From assembly GCA_964615095.1 (NCBI GenBank), contig CAZTPX010000018.1, forward strand, positions 1 through 64,000: a DNA stretch of 64,000 nucleotides, in the 5' to 3' direction. The notes beneath the pieces are model-generated. The model saw nothing but the letters and a program-made list of their open reading frames with translations, did no database searches and was not told the origin of the DNA. This document shows positions 36,360-43,888 of this stretch, one piece after another (positions within the stretch are counted from its first letter, which is position 1; the number at the start of each line of letters is the position of its first letter). The position numbers were made by a program, and so were the translations under genes. The stretch comes from JANXQG01 sp964615095 (GTDB lineage: Bacteria; Planctomycetota; Planctomycetia; Pirellulales; Thermoguttaceae).

Positions 36360-37319
36360 TCAATGGGTTACGATCCGATCAAAGACAACTTCGGGTGTGT
36401 CGGGCAAGGATGCCTCGCCCATTGTACGTGCCACCGACCGCCAGCCCAGCACGTTGTCTTCGCCCGGTACGCGGATCAAGAGATCGCGCGACGAGGTGGG
36501 CGTGCCGTCGGCAAGGACGCCCGTCGTCTCAATCTGCCAGCCCTCCGGCGTGGCCGTCCAGACGCCCGTGCCGTATCCGCCGGAGGCGTCGAACGACCAG
36601 GAGCGGATCTTGCCGGCGTTGGGATCCCAGCCGATAATCTGCTTGCCGCTGGAGACCACGATGCCGTCGTCGCTGACCTTGTACTCCCGTTCCAGGAAGC
36701 TCTTGTTGGCAAACCAGCGGATCTTCGACTCCCGCGTTGTGCCGTCCCGTTCGGTTTTCCAAGTGCCGACCAGCCAAGCCAGGCTTTCGACGCGAGAATG
36801 GTTCGAAGCGACCGCGACTTTCGCCTCGCGCACGCTGGCCATCAGCCACCTGCCGCCTGTCAGCACGTGGCAGGCCGTATAGCGGCTGATCACGGGCGGG
36901 CCGGCATGCTCGGCCGAGACCTGGCTGATGCCGTCTTCGATCGCCATTTCCGGCGTGGGAAATTCGACCGACTTGACAGCCACCGAGATCTTGGCGCCGG
37001 GATAGGTCTTGAAGAGCCTCGCGTATTCGTCGCGGATGGCTGTTTGGCCGCGGAGGATCTGTCCCTCGTCGTCGGCAACGGAGGCGGCCGCGGTGAACAT
37101 CGCGCTCAGAGCGCCAGCGTCACCGCGATTGAAAGCCTCGACGAAGGCCTTGGCCGTGGCGCGGATGGCCTCGGCCGAAGGCTTTGGCAACGCCGGTTTG
37201 GCACGCGCCGCGGACGCTGGCGATTTGGATTTCGGACGATCGGCCGCAGTGAGCGACGCGGCCAGAAGAAGGACCGCGAGAGGCACGATGGCCAAGCTGC
37301 GTACAATTCTCTGAATCAT
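36360..37319 (-). CDS. Secreted SnoaL/DUF4440-like protein
   Basis: 319 aa from the ATG at 37319 (signal peptide MIQRIVRSLAIVPLAVLLLA). An NTF2-like SnoaL/DUF4440 domain covers about 50-170: AIRATAKAFVEAFNRGDA, SALSAMFTAAASVADDEGQI, IRDEYARLF. A second beta-rich part (about 180-319) contains SLAWLVGTWKTERDG, KQIIGWDPNAGKIRSWSF and VRVPGEDNVLGWRSV. This two-domain layout is common in exported planctomycete proteins annotated as SgcJ/EcaC family. No catalytic assignment is possible. It probably forms an operon with the Gly-rich protein downstream. Confidence 0.85.
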   Translation of the reverse strand: MIQRIVRSLAIVPLAVLLLAASLTAADRPKSKSPASAARAKPALPKPSAEAIRATAKAFVEAFNRGDAGALSAMFTAAASVADDEGQILRGQTAIRDEYARLFKTYPGAKISVAVKSVEFPTPEMAIEDGISQVSAEHAGPPVISRYTACHVLTGGRWLMASVREAKVAVASNHSRVESLAWLVGTWKTERDGTTRESKIRWFANKSFLEREYKVSDDGIVVSSGKQIIGWDPNAGKIRSWSFDASGGYGTGVWTATPEGWQIETTGVLADGTPTSSRDLLIRVPGEDNVLGWRSVARTMGEASLPDTPEVVFDRIVTH

Positions 37320-37413
37320 TGGGGAATGCTCCTGGGATAAAGTGGACGAGCCCCTCCTGGGCATTCGGCAGACTAAACAACCTCTCACGACTCCGGGACT
37401 CCGTCAACCATGC

Positions 37414-37478
37414 CTGTAGGGAACGGACTCCGCGCCGTTCCGGAAGACTCGCAACGCCACGGAGGGCGTTCCCTACAG
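37414..37478. repeat. Inverted repeat (ctgtagggaacg ... cgttccctacag)
   Basis: 12-base arms at 37414-37425 and 37467-37478, with an inner hairpin ggaacgg...ccgttcc at 37419-37442. It lies in the 237-base gap between the SnoaL-like gene and the sulfatase remnant. A dispersed palindrome rather than a clear terminator. Confidence 0.6.
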
Positions 37479-37556
37479 TAAGTGTCCCAAAATCGCGAAA
37501 AGTTATTTTGGATATCCTGCTAATGGTATAGGTAAGTCTAGCATAAATTCCAGCCG

Positions 37557-38240
37557 TTATTCGCTGGCCCGGTTATTTCGCTGGCCCTCTTGTTCCAGCA
37601 GCTTGATATCAGCGGGCGACAACTTCGGCCGATCGATCTTGACGGTCAGCTTGTTCAGCTTCGCCGTGAGCGCAAATGGACACTGGTAATCCTCGTCGCA
37701 GACGGGCGTGCCGGTATCGGAACCGATGTCGAAGCTCTCGTCCCATTGCAGGATGATGGGGAGCGTGCGTTCCATCTTCTGCGTGGCAACCTGCTTGCCG
37801 TCCACCTTGAGCGTGCCCGTGCCGCTGCGGCCCGCGGTGAGGTTGGGCTGAGGCTGAACCAGCCGCGTGGCCACCGACGCATCCAGCGGCAACACCTGGT
37901 ACTTCTTCGCCTCAACAAGGGACAATTGCTTCATCTCCTGTACCTTGGCGGGATACTTGGCCGCCACGTCTTCGTCCTGCGTCCAGTCCTTGCTCAGGTC
38001 GTAGAGTTCCCACGTGCAGTTGTTTTGCCCGCCGATCGTGGTTGTCGCGGCGGGCGAACCCGGCTCGCCGCTGGTCTGCGGCGCTGCGGCCGGATTGCTG
38101 GCCGCCGGGCCGCGCCGCGGACGGCGCAACAACTGGGCGGAACTCGTCGGCAACAGGCTCAACACGATTACCGCTGCCAGCCCAGCCACAAGCGGCCTGC
38201 GGCAGCACCGATTCACACTCACTCCCTTCCAGACTTGCAT
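37557..38240 (-). CDS. Orphan sulfatase C-terminal domain behind a signal peptide
   Basis: 227 aa from the ATG at 38240 (tttagg upstream); the open frame reaches 38450 without support. The N-terminus has a hydrophobic segment (LVAGLAAVIVLSLLPTSSAQ). After a Pro/Ala linker the sequence matches the tail of bacterial arylsulfatases: WELYDLSKDWTQDEDVAAKY, MKQLSLVEAKKYQVLPLD, NLTAGRSG, then DIGSDTGTPVCDEDYQ, PFALTAKLNKLTVKI. The whole alkaline-phosphatase-like catalytic domain (CxPxR motif) is missing, and the stretch normally between the TAGR and GSDTGTPV motifs is shortened. Either a remnant of a deletion that fused a leader to the tail, or a secreted stand-alone domain. Confidence 0.7.
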   Translation of the reverse strand: MQVWKGVSVNRCCRRPLVAGLAAVIVLSLLPTSSAQLLRRPRRGPAASNPAAAPQTSGEPGSPAATTTIGGQNNCTWELYDLSKDWTQDEDVAAKYPAKVQEMKQLSLVEAKKYQVLPLDASVATRLVQPQPNLTAGRSGTGTLKVDGKQVATQKMERTLPIILQWDESFDIGSDTGTPVCDEDYQCPFALTAKLNKLTVKIDRPKLSPADIKLLEQEGQRNNRASE

Positions 38241-38474
38241 CCTAAAGGTCCTTTTCAGGGCGGTCACAAATCTACGGGTTCGCTCGGCCGCCCCCCTGCT
38301 TCGGCGCGCGCAGCCCAGAATACCTCCTGGCTGGACTTGATTGCCCAGAATCGTTACTTCAGCAGTATTATACCGACGCAGACAAGGCACCGGCCGAGAA
38401 AATCGATGATCGTGTGAGCGGGTCACGGCGCGTGAGGTCGCGAAAGGCATGGTCTGTTTAGAAAAGGGGATGGT

Positions 38475-38726
38475 TCAATTCTTAGGTGGTTTGGGTAACA
38501 GCACCAATAGTTGCGACGCCAATCTTATGGGTGGTTCTTGCCCGACCTTGCCCAGAATCAAATTCTCTATGTCAGGAAAAAGTGCTTCCAGGGGCATTTC
38601 TCCAGCCTTGGCCGGCGCGACCAACCACCGTATCGGGGCAGGCAGTCGTGTGACCTGGTCACAAAAAGGGGCCTTTTCGCGCTTCTGCGGCGATTTTGCA
38701 TGTCCACGGATGTATTCGGCTTCCAC
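38475..38726 (-). CDS. Small ORF in repeat copy 2 (83 aa)
   Basis: GTG start at 38726. The residues run from a Lys/Arg-rich start (SPQKREKAPF) through WLVAPAKAGEMPLEALF to ENLILGKVGQEPPIRL and a hydrophobic end. The WLVAPAKAGEMPLEALF part aligns in frame with the ORF at 1585-1761 (GLLAAAEAGEIPREALF). It lies immediately after the short-period array in the same relative position and orientation as in copy 1. This copy is longer at the C-terminus. No known family recognised. Confidence 0.45.
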   Translation of the reverse strand: MEAEYIRGHAKSPQKREKAPFCDQVTRLPAPIRWLVAPAKAGEMPLEALFPDIENLILGKVGQEPPIRLASQLLVLLPKPPKN

Positions 38727-39318
38727 TAAAGGTATTGCTCACACGGAGAAAACTGCGGGAATACGATCACTTGACACTCTAATGATTATTTCGGCACAGC
38801 CAAAGGCCGTGGCCATTTTTGTGCCACTTTGTGCTATTTCCTAGCCACTTTGTGCCATTTCGTACCACTTTGTGCCATTCTGTGCCAAATGTGTTCATGC
38901 GTACAGTATATAGGAGTAGGACACATGGCGCTTTCTTTGAGATATTTGAGTACAGAGTCAGAAAAATAATTAATTGCTGCCACGGCAAGTGCGGCGGTTC
39001 GCGACCCTTGCGCGGGTGTAGGGTGGGTCGAGGCACGAGACCCACGCGCCACAGCTTTAGGCCGTTCCGCGCAGCCGCCGGCGCGCGGACGCCGACTTGG
39101 GCGGGTCGGCGCCGCGCATTGCTAATGGCCCCCGGTTCGCTACGCCGGGGGCCGGTCAAATTGTCAAAGAACAAATGCACGCGCCGAGTATTCAGGCGTG
39201 GCTGAATTGTCTGCAGCGCGCTTTATACCCTACAATACGCAAGAAATCTCGCGCCCATTGCGCCCGGGACGCGAACTTGCGTCGCAAGTCCAATCGCTCG
39301 TTGCACTTTCGGCATCTT
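38574..39318 (-). repeat. Dispersed repeat unit, copy 2 (inverted partner of 994-1735)
   Basis: Read on the minus strand, this stretch shows the same order of landmarks as 994-1735: gccgaaagtgcaacgagcg, REP-like hairpin, gcgcggcgccgac, ctcgtgcctcgaccc, caattaattatttttctgac, a short-period array (38805-38890), ttagagtgtcaag and the small ORF. Between-copy differences include small indels, so the duplication is not recent. Confidence 0.75.
38805..38890 (-). repeat. Short-period direct repeats (aaagtggcac type)
   Basis: On the minus strand six or seven imperfect units occur in tandem (ggcacagaat, ggcacaaagt, ggtacgaaat, ggcacaaagt, ggctaggaaat, agcacaaagt). They correspond to the array at 1416-1490. 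The period is about 10-11 bases, close to one DNA turn, so the units would face the same side of the helix. Confidence 0.6.
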
Positions 39319-39440
39319 TACATCCGTTGGCGCCGTGATCAATCGGGAGCTGCGATTCAAGGCCGATTCGCCCGGCTGCCCAATAACAACTCGAATTGTA
39401 AACGCCACCGCCGGCCCCGTGCCGGCGGAGCGAGTGTTTT

Positions 39441-39486
39441 TGACCACTACCAGCCACGGCAATCTCCCAATTTCGTCGCCTTTCGC
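39441..39486 (+). repeat. Dispersed element shared with 50505-50553
   Basis: The phrase gaccactaccagccacggcaat and its following bases recur, in reverse orientation and slightly diverged, at 50505-50553 (gccactaccagcgacggcaat on the minus strand). Confidence 0.5.
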
Positions 39487-39545
39487 GTGCTGCCCGCCCG
39501 GCGGGGCACCCTCTGGGTCAGGCGGACAGCACGCGAAAGGCGACG
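39474..39545. repeat. Long hairpin with 25-bp arms
   Basis: Left arm 39474-39498 and right arm 39521-39545 (core gcctttcgcgtgctg / cagcacgcgaaaggc) pair with one mismatch around a 22-base loop. No gene flanks it closely. It is a palindromic repeat or the remnant of an element end. Confidence 0.7.
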
Positions 39546-39575
39546 AGGAAATGTTGCGGAGGGCACGCTTGTATC

Positions 39576-39695
39576 CGCCGCAATCTGGCCAAGATCAACT
39601 ACCGCATCCAAACCGAGGCGATCAAGGAGAACCTTGTACCGCCTGAGTTGAGCGCACACGAAACCAACTTGGTTTATGCCTCGGAGGCAGCAGTA
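39576..39695 (+). pseudogene. Fragment resembling a KilA-N domain protein
   Basis: In one frame this reads RRNLAKINYRIQTEAIKEN, then LVPPELSAHETNLVYASEA. KilA-N domain proteins contain the equivalent stretch (NYRIHTDAIKENLIPPELT, then YA.EADLLNVALFG) downstream of the DNA-binding part (recalled knowledge). The match is internal, has neither start nor natural end, and stops at SEA, where another sequence begins. It is a relic of a phage or mobile-element gene. Confidence 0.5.
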
Positions 39696-40117
39696 CTGTA
39701 CCAGGACTTGCTGCGGCACGATCCGTTCTGTTCTTGCCCCGAAGGGGCCGCAACATACCAGCCCAGGGCAACACCCTGGGACAGTATCCGGCATGGCCCC
39801 GTCAGCCCTGAAGGGGCGAAACAATCGGTAAGGTGCCGTCATCGAAAAGCAGGCGAGCAGATCGCGTTCGCCGTGTATCGGGTCTCGCCGGGGTCAGGCT
39901 TTCGCCGGGGTCGGCTTATCGCCGTTTCAGCCGCACGCGGGTCTCATGCACGATCTCGATTTTGACGCTGTGCCAGTTCCCATGTTCCCGGATCGCTCGG
40001 TCGATGGCGTTTAACGGCCTGGTTGTCGCTCATATCCGCCAAGCTGACACGCAGGTCGGTGAAGCCCTCGTGGGTCAAATCCGAGCGTCGGGGTCCGCGT
40101 CGGCGACGCTAGGGCTG

Positions 40118-40218
40118 ATGGCCTGCGACCTCAGCGAACTTCGGAAGAACGACTCGCGCAAGCAGGCAGTTGCCTGGCTGCTACGGAAGCACACGACGGT
40201 TAGCAACTACCGGCTCAG
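40118..40218 (+). pseudogene. Possible transposase-like C-terminal fragment
   Basis: In frame: DLSELRKNDSRKQAVAWLL, then RKHTTVSN. This resembles the C-terminal helix-turn-helix of REP-associated transposase-like proteins (L.KGD.RK...A..LRR.T.V.N). It is short and unsupported on either side, but REP-like palindromes lie close by. Tentative. Confidence 0.3.
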
Positions 40219-40395
40219 GCCGGTACTGCCCATCTCTCACGGCAAAGTGGAAAGTGCCGGCCCGACGCCGCTCTGCGGTTGTCGGGCGTTGCAGCGGGCG
40301 TTTTTCAGAAAGCAGGGCAACGGTCCTCCGCGGATCGGCACCGTGAAGCTTACGATCGGCGACCAGCCACGAGCCGCCGCCCGTCTGCACGCCCA

Positions 40396-40833
40396 AAATC
40401 GGGGGACACGATACTGGTTTTCCGCGCTTTTCGAGATTCGATCGAAAACCAGTAACATGTCCCCCGATTTCTGTCCCCCGATTTCAGTTTCGCGATATCT
40501 GCGCTCGGCGCGGCGAGATCAACCCGTGGCAGCAGGAGTCGCTGGCGCGGCTGCTGCACAAGCTCCCAGGCGGTGCTGGACTTCGTCGACGAGCCGCGGC
40601 TGCGGGACACGTCGAAATCGGGGGACACGATACTGGTTTTCCGCGCTTTTCGAGATTCGATCGAAAACCAGTAACATGTCCCCCGATTTCTGTCCCCCGA
40701 TTTCAGTTTCGCGATATCTGCGCTCGGCGCGGCGAGATCAACCCGTGGCAGCAGGAGTCGCTGGCGCGGCTGCTGCACAAGCTCCCAGGCGGTGCTGGAC
40801 TTCGTCGACGAGCCGCGGCTGCGGGACACGTCG
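40396..40833. repeat. Perfect 219-bp tandem duplication (two units)
   Basis: Unit 1 is 40396-40614 and unit 2 is 40615-40833; I find no difference between them by eye. Each unit begins with an inverted repeat (atcgggggacacgatactgg / ccagtaacatgtcccccgat) followed by a second tgtcccccgattt, then a fragment of coding sequence. The period is a multiple of three, which is why a long false ORF spans it. The identity suggests a recent event or an assembly artefact. Confidence 0.85.
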
Positions 40834-40872
40834 GTGCTCAATCCGCACTGGGTCACCGACGGCGTCTACCGG
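40482..40872 (+). pseudogene. Roc-COR GTPase fragment, frameshifted and duplicated
   Basis: In each 219-bp unit one frame reads FRDICARRGEINPWQQES, then LARLLHKL (40488-40565 in unit 1). After a +1 shift the text continues VLDFVDEPRLRDTSVLNPHW, then VTDGVYR (unit 2, ending 40872). Joined, this is the start of the COR domain of Roc-COR (ROCO) proteins: LH.LG.VL.F.DDPRLRDT.VLNP.WVT.GVY. The sequence after VYR is unrelated. No GTPase or LRR part is present. It is a dead fragment captured next to REP-like sequence. Confidence 0.65.
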
Positions 40873-41519
40873 CCGCCGGCACGGGGGAGACGGAAAAAGA
40901 GCATGGCGGCACGGCGGTAGTGGCCAAACGTCGCCGGCCACCGCACAGGGCCGGGCGAGCGGAAGAGCAACGCGCCGCCAAACGAGCGCGTGCGGTTCGA
41001 GGCCAGTCCCCATGGCCATGACGAGCAAGCCGCAGCGCGCGATAATGGGCCCGGCGGGCCTTCGCAAACTCGCCGATCCGGCTTGCCACTCCCACGTAGG
41101 TCGCGTACATCGCCGCCTGGATCGGCCGCACCGCAGTGAGAAGATAAGACCAAAGAAGGGACCGATCTTGCGAAGTGAATCTTCTTGTCGTACATCTTCC
41201 TCGTCATTAGATTTGCTGCGTGTCGCCTTTTTCACCTCCAGGGCCAGCGAGGCAGAATATGCGCGAGAAACCGACTGACGCCGAGGCCACTGGTCTTGCT
41301 AGTCACCCATAGCGCTGCCCTGCCAGGCGCGTTCTCGGCTCGATCGTCACCTCGCCATACAGGGTTGGAAGGACTTTTGATAGTTGGTATGATGTTGACG
41401 GAGAGTTCGGTTCTTTCACTGAGCTCGTTACTGTCGTGGTTTTTCGATTGGCCCTGTACAGGGCCGGCGATATCGTCAAACCGGCCCACCCTAAACTTTT
41501 GAACTAGGAGACGCAGACT

Positions 41520-42431
41520 ATGCACCAGACGCAAACTACAACCCTTGACCGTCGCACGTTTTTGACTGCCGCCGGGTGCGCTGTGGCGGCGGCCGCGGCG
41601 CCGCGCCTTTCCTGCCTGGCCGCTGCCGAGCCCGCCGCCAAGGCATCCTGGAAGATGCGGCTTTCCACCTCGACCGTGCATTTCAGCTCGTTGCCGATCG
41701 AAGATGTTTGCCAACGAATTGCCGCCTTGGGGTTCGAAGGCATCGATATCTGGTGTCCTTCCAAGATGTTCGGTTGCCCGCAACTCGACGAGGTCGAGAA
41801 GCGTCTGGGACCCGCAGGGCTGAAGGACCTGTTGGCGAAGCATAAGCTGAAGCTCTACTCCTTCACCTGTTACTTCGGGGTTTATCCCAGGTATGCCGAG
41901 CTATTCGGCAAGGTCGGCGGTGGGGTCGCGGTTCGCGAGTCGGGCGACGGCGAGGCGACGGGCAAGGACCTGACAGCCCGGATGAAGGCCTTTCTGGAGA
42001 AGCTCAAGCCCGAGCTGGAGCTGGCCGAGAAGCATAACGCCTACCTCGCCGCGGAGAACCACACGGGGCGCTTGCTCAACTCGCGGGATTCCTTCAAGGC
42101 CTTCGTCGATCTGAACCGTCACCCGCGGCTGGGCATTGCCCTGGCCCCCTACCACCTGCAAGCTGGGAACATCTCCGTGGAGGAGATGATCGGGATTTGC
42201 GGCAAGCAATTGTTCTACTTCTACGCCTGGCAGCACCAGGAAGGCGTGCGGCAGTTGCCCGGCGTCGGCCCGACCGATTTCACGCCCTGGATCGCCGCTC
42301 TGGCCAAGGCGGACTACGCCTGGTATGTCAATCCCTTCATGCACGGCGTTGTCGCTCCCGCGGAAATGAGCAAGGGGCTGGCCACCGCCAAGGAATACCT
42401 CGCGAAGTGCTACGCCAAGGCCATGGGGTGA
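41520..42431 (+). CDS. Secreted sugar phosphate isomerase/epimerase-like TIM-barrel protein
   Basis: 303 aa. The N-terminus has a twin-arginine signal: LDRRTFLTAAGCAVAAAAAP, so export is folded and probably cofactor- or metal-loaded. The rest is the AP-endonuclease-2-like TIM barrel: MRLSTSTVHFSS, ALGFEGIDIWCPS, LAAENHTGRLLNS, HPRLGIALAPYHLQAG and FYFYAWQHQEGVRQLPG. These proteins bind a divalent metal through Glu/Asp/His in the barrel. In planctomycetes they are numerous and often lie near sugar-degradation genes. No aaggag-like site is seen; gaactaggag is 10-15 bases before the ATG. Specific substrate unknown. Confidence 0.9.
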   Translation: MHQTQTTTLDRRTFLTAAGCAVAAAAAPRLSCLAAAEPAAKASWKMRLSTSTVHFSSLPIEDVCQRIAALGFEGIDIWCPSKMFGCPQLDEVEKRLGPAGLKDLLAKHKLKLYSFTCYFGVYPRYAELFGKVGGGVAVRESGDGEATGKDLTARMKAFLEKLKPELELAEKHNAYLAAENHTGRLLNSRDSFKAFVDLNRHPRLGIALAPYHLQAGNISVEEMIGICGKQLFYFYAWQHQEGVRQLPGVGPTDFTPWIAALAKADYAWYVNPFMHGVVAPAEMSKGLATAKEYLAKCYAKAMG

Positions 42432-42764
42432 AGCCTGCGGGTCTTCTTCATCGAGATTCGCCCGCTGACCTGGACTTCGACGCCTGGCAGGTTCCCTCGC
42501 TTGCCGTATGGCAACCTAACTATACAGGTCAAATTTGCGGCCGCGTCAAATGATTGAGAATTGCCAATTGCAAATTAACAATTTGCAGTTTGCAATAGCT
42601 TTCATCTTCCAGAGGTGGGGCCGCTACCCGGACTCAGGGTACCTTGTTTTCTTTCAAAAAACCTGGCATACTGATTTTTTGCTGGCCAGGACCGGGTGGT
42701 CTACCACTCGTGTTGAGAGTTCCCCGAATCCGGCCATCCAGGTTTTGTGAGAAAGGAAAGAACG
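42432..42764. other. Intergenic region with a short dispersed repeat
   Basis: It holds an AT-rich stretch at 42549-42600 (attgccaattgcaaatt, aacaatttgcagtttgcaat), a short low-complexity repeat type seen in many genomes, and the region upstream of the DUF805 gene. No gene or RNA is seen. Confidence 0.45.
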
Positions 42765-43127
42765 ATGAACTGGTACCTCGAAGTGCTGAAGAAGTACGCG
42801 GTGTTCGATGGTCGCGCGCGGCGTACAGAGTATTGGATGTTCTTTTTGTTCAATGTGCTTATCTGGATAGGTCTGTCAATCGTGGGAGCGATCGTCGGTC
42901 TCAGGCTTGCCAACGGCGTCGACGTCTTGAGTAGCCTCTACGCCCTTGCCGTCTTTATCCCCGGCATTGCCGTTTGTATTCGTAGGCTTCACGATATCGG
43001 CAAGGCCGGCTGGTATCTGTTGGTTGTCCTCATTCCGTGTGCCGGACCCTTTATCCTTCTTTACTTTCTGGTCCAGGACAGCCAGCCGGGCCCCAACCAA
43101 TACGGTCCGAATTCCAAAGGCTTGTAG
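42765..43127 (+). CDS. DUF805 membrane protein
   Basis: 120 aa from the ATG at 42765 (gaaaggaaag upstream). Typical DUF805 features are NWYLEVLKKYAVFDGRARR.EYW near the start, followed by membrane spans FFLFNVLIWIGLSIVGAIVG, LYALAVFIPGIAVCI and LLVVLIPCAGPFILLYFL. RRLHDIGKAGW precedes the last span, and DSQPGPNQYGPN ends the protein, as in YhaH/YhaI-type proteins. Function is unknown; some are phage- or envelope-related. It stands alone between the isomerase-like gene and a convergent gene. Confidence 0.93.
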   Translation: MNWYLEVLKKYAVFDGRARRTEYWMFFLFNVLIWIGLSIVGAIVGLRLANGVDVLSSLYALAVFIPGIAVCIRRLHDIGKAGWYLLVVLIPCAGPFILLYFLVQDSQPGPNQYGPNSKGL

Positions 43128-43200
43128 CCAGGTAGGATCAACCCTTGGGCAGACGAGAGGAACCCTCGCCGACCATGCTGCGCACGGCGTCCGCGTCGGG

Positions 43201-43848
43201 CTAGTGTTGATCAATTTTGTTGCCGGCGTAATAAGGGCAGCCGCAGAAGACAGCACCCCCACCGGACGCCTGCGGTTCCGGCAACCCAACGTACCGACCG
43301 TCGACGACTTGCCAGCGATAGGCAAACGGGGCGCTGCTCACGCGCACATATCGCTTGTCGCTCCAATCCCAGCGAAACAGCGTTTCCAGGTCGTAGACCG
43401 TTGGATGCGTGGCGTTTCGGTCCAGTTGCCAGCGATCGTCGGCGCCGAGACAAAAATAGACGATCCCGCTCAGACCCACACGTTGGGCTAACTGCTTGTC
43501 CACTTGCTCCAGTCGGGCGACCTTGGCCTCGAGGCTCTCGCGAATGTCCAGTGTCCGCGACGATTGGGTTGTGCCCGCGCCCAGCGCATTGGAGAATCCT
43601 CCGTCCGGCTGGCGAATTGCCCAGACGCGCCGCTGCAAGCGTTCGGAATAGTGGCTGTAAACGCAACCCGCTCGGGCTTCGCTCGCGGCCAGCGGCACGA
43701 GGGCATTGACAATCGGATCGTAGCGCAAGAGTCGCTTGTCGGGTGCCGGGGCATCCGCTCCCAGTGTAGAATCGGCACAGAGCGTCGCCCACACTATCAG
43801 ACCGGCGCCTAGTCTAAGAAAGACATCTCGTAGCGATGGCAAGCACAT
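43201..43848 (-). CDS. Secreted hypothetical protein
   Basis: 215 aa from the ATG at 43848, the start of a plausible signal peptide (LGAGLIVWATLCADSTLGAD). The rest has no family I recognise. Visible features are ALVPLAASEARAGCVYSHYS, VWAIRQPDGGFSNALGAG, a helical SLEAKVARLEQVDKQLAQRV and a Trp/Tyr-rich end (WDWSDKRYVRVSSAPFAYRW). Two Cys lie near the C-terminus (AVFCGCPYY). The frame also opens upstream to 43905, overlapping the HEAT gene stop, but the signal peptide favours 43848. It lies 40 bases downstream of the HEAT-repeat gene on the same strand. Confidence 0.65.
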   Translation of the reverse strand: MCLPSLRDVFLRLGAGLIVWATLCADSTLGADAPAPDKRLLRYDPIVNALVPLAASEARAGCVYSHYSERLQRRVWAIRQPDGGFSNALGAGTTQSSRTLDIRESLEAKVARLEQVDKQLAQRVGLSGIVYFCLGADDRWQLDRNATHPTVYDLETLFRWDWSDKRYVRVSSAPFAYRWQVVDGRYVGLPEPQASGGGAVFCGCPYYAGNKIDQH

Positions 43849-43888
43849 CGGCCATGAACTCCTGGCGTGTTTCTTGGGCTGGAGCCTC

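Larger units (their letters stand above)
39320..41519. other. Gene graveyard: repeats and gene fragments, no intact gene
   Basis: About 2.2 kb with no convincing intact CDS. Long open frames, including one of 481 codons at 39833-41278, arise from the tandem duplication and low stop density. The stretch holds a KilA-N-like fragment, a long hairpin, a transposase-like fragment, a 219-bp tandem duplication with Roc-COR pieces, and unassigned sequence at 40880-41519, the end of which is the promoter region of the isomerase-like gene. Confidence 0.6.

Noticed and set aside
38805..38890. Replication-origin iterons
   Set aside because: Repeats resemble iterons but there is no replication initiator gene, DnaA-box cluster or partition gene near either copy.
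38819..39205. ORFs in both directions across repeat copy 2
   Set aside because: Their text follows hairpins and repeat arrays, not a protein; frames differ between the two copies.
39833..41278. 481-codon open frame on the plus strand
   Set aside because: It is kept open by the 219-bp (multiple of three) tandem duplication and mixes unrelated fragments; no start signal.
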